7,240 nucleotides of DNA, taken from Paludibacter sp. GTDB lineage: Bacteria > Bacteroidota > Bacteroidia > Bacteroidales > Paludibacteraceae. The first letter of the stretch is position 1. Each line of letters begins with the position of its first letter. Positions 6,346 to 7,240 of the stretch are shown one piece after another. The position numbers were made by a program, and so were the translations under genes. The DNA lies in NCBI GenBank assembly GCA_009787075.1, contig WRGS01000152.1, forward strand, positions 1-7,240, given 5' to 3'. The notes below the pieces were generated by a model that searched no databases, was not told where the DNA came from, and saw nothing but the letters and a program-made list of their open reading frames with translations.

Positions 6346-7200
6346 ATGAAAACAAATTACATTGAAATAAGATTCGGCAAAAAGAACATAGAGCCGTATT
6401 TATTTGATTTGCTGGCAGATACATTGAGTAAAATAGGCTGTGAAAGTTTTTCGGACGATGAGAAAAATTTCAGCGCGTTTATTGCGGAAAATAATTTTTC
6501 TGAAAATAAACTTAAAAATACGTTGAAAGATTTTGTTTTTGCCGATTTTTCGGATTTTCAAATTCAAATAATTGAAAATAAAAATTGGAACGAAGAATGG
6601 GAAAAAAATTATTTTCAGCCGATTATTTCTGGCGATAAATATGTGATACATAGCAGTTTTCATCAAAATATTCCGCATGCAAAATATGATATTACAATAA
6701 ATCCGAAAATGGCTTTTGGCACAGGTCATCATGCAACTACGCGGTTGATGTTGGATTTTATTTTGGAAACGCAAATTGCTGATAAACAGGTGCTTGATAT
6801 GGGTTGCGGAACGGCTGTACTCGCTATTTTGGCAATGATGCGCCAAGCAAAAAGTTGCCTTGCGGTTGATATTGATACTTGGTGCGTGGAAAATGCGAAG
6901 GAAAATATTTTGATTAATAATATTGAAAATGTTGAAGTTTTGCAAGGCGATTCCAATGTGTTGAAAAACAGACATTTTGATATTATTTTGGCAAATATTA
7001 ACCGTAATATTCTGCTTGCCGATATGCAGATTTACGTCCAATGTTTGAACGCGAACGGGCTGCTTTTTCTAAGCGGTTTTTACGCCGAAGATGTTCCGTT
7101 GCTAACAACTGCTGCTGAAAACGTAAACTTGCAACTTGCAGAAACAAAACAAAATGCAAATTGGTGCGCATTGAAATTTGTGAAAAAACATTCCAAATAA
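6346..7200 (+). CDS. prmA: Ribosomal protein L11 methyltransferase PrmA
   Basis: PrmA uses S-adenosylmethionine to methylate ribosomal protein L11 on its N-terminal amino group and lysine side chains, in the cytosol. At 284 residues it has the usual length. An N-terminal substrate-recognition domain (about 1-75) leads into the linker motif WNEEWEKNY (81-89). MAFGTGHHATT (122-132) is the PrmA hallmark next to the cofactor. Methyltransferase motif I is DMGCGTAVLAI (151-161), the acidic residue binding the ribose is in AVDID (173-177), and the catalytic-loop motif is LANINRNIL (215-223). The GTGHH form, in place of the GTGTHPTT of E. coli, is what I expect for Bacteroidota. It is the last gene of the visible cluster, 46 bases after the amidohydrolase. 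The start has no Shine-Dalgarno sequence, but no earlier in-frame start would fit the family better. Confidence 0.95.
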   Translation: MKTNYIEIRFGKKNIEPYLFDLLADTLSKIGCESFSDDEKNFSAFIAENNFSENKLKNTLKDFVFADFSDFQIQIIENKNWNEEWEKNYFQPIISGDKYVIHSSFHQNIPHAKYDITINPKMAFGTGHHATTRLMLDFILETQIADKQVLDMGCGTAVLAILAMMRQAKSCLAVDIDTWCVENAKENILINNIENVEVLQGDSNVLKNRHFDIILANINRNILLADMQIYVQCLNANGLLFLSGFYAEDVPLLTTAAENVNLQLAETKQNANWCALKFVKKHSK

Positions 7201-7240
7201 CCTGTTCCCCTGTTGCCTATCCAAATCCTCGCTTATAAAA

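Noticed and set aside
6400..7041. Long minus-strand open frame (213 codons) opposite prmA
   Set aside because: It lies wholly within a clearly recognisable prmA, its product is a low-complexity mix rich in Ile, Phe and Asn with no motif, and it has no promoter of its own. It is a shadow of AT-rich coding DNA.
422..7209. Shared nine-base string TAACCTGTT at the tRNA 3' end (422-430) and just after prmA (7198-7206), considered as attachment sites of an integrated element
   Set aside because: Nine bases is too short for a typical tRNA attachment repeat. The interval holds ordinary housekeeping genes and no integrase, so chance is the better explanation.
1..7240. CRISPR array, toxin-antitoxin pair, defence island or novel multi-gene system
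   Set aside because: No regularly spaced repeats, no small paired genes, and all five protein genes belong to well-known families with intact motifs.

Overview
The window looks like chromosomal DNA from a member of the Bacteroidota, probably an uncultured or gut-type Bacteroidales-like organism. The evidence is AT-rich DNA, promoters that fit the phylum's unusual consensus (TTTG, about 17-19 bases, then TAnnTTTG), starts with almost no Shine-Dalgarno sequence, and a PrmA carrying a GTGHH motif. The genus cannot be named from this sequence alone.

Positions 1-895 hold no convincing protein gene. They contain two strong GC-rich hairpins (about 30-71 and 255-280). Next comes a complete minus-strand tRNA-Gln(CUG) unit with its own promoter (557-527), tRNA (499-429) and terminator (418-376). 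After that is an AT-rich stretch with a 19-base inverted repeat (613-631 and 778-796), followed at once by a plus-strand intrinsic terminator (802-836). No visible gene feeds that terminator, so a small structured RNA is a reasonable but unproven reading.

Positions 896-7200 carry five plus-strand genes packed closely enough to form one transcript. They start from a good Bacteroidota promoter at 834-862: a short-chain dehydrogenase/reductase, a UvrD/PcrA-type DNA helicase, a membrane-anchored family 2 glycosyltransferase, an M20-family metallo-amidohydrolase and PrmA (ribosomal protein L11 methyltransferase). The gaps are 10 bases, a 4-base ATGA overlap, 1 base and 46 bases. The longer, very AT-rich gap before prmA is the only place in the cluster where a second promoter might sit.

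The five proteins do not form one pathway: DNA repair, glycan or lipid modification, amide hydrolysis, ribosome modification and a general oxidoreductase. This reads as a mixed housekeeping operon. I found no transposase, CRISPR array, toxin-antitoxin pair or defence system. The last 40 bases (7201-7240) hold nothing I can assign, and no terminator follows prmA inside the window.
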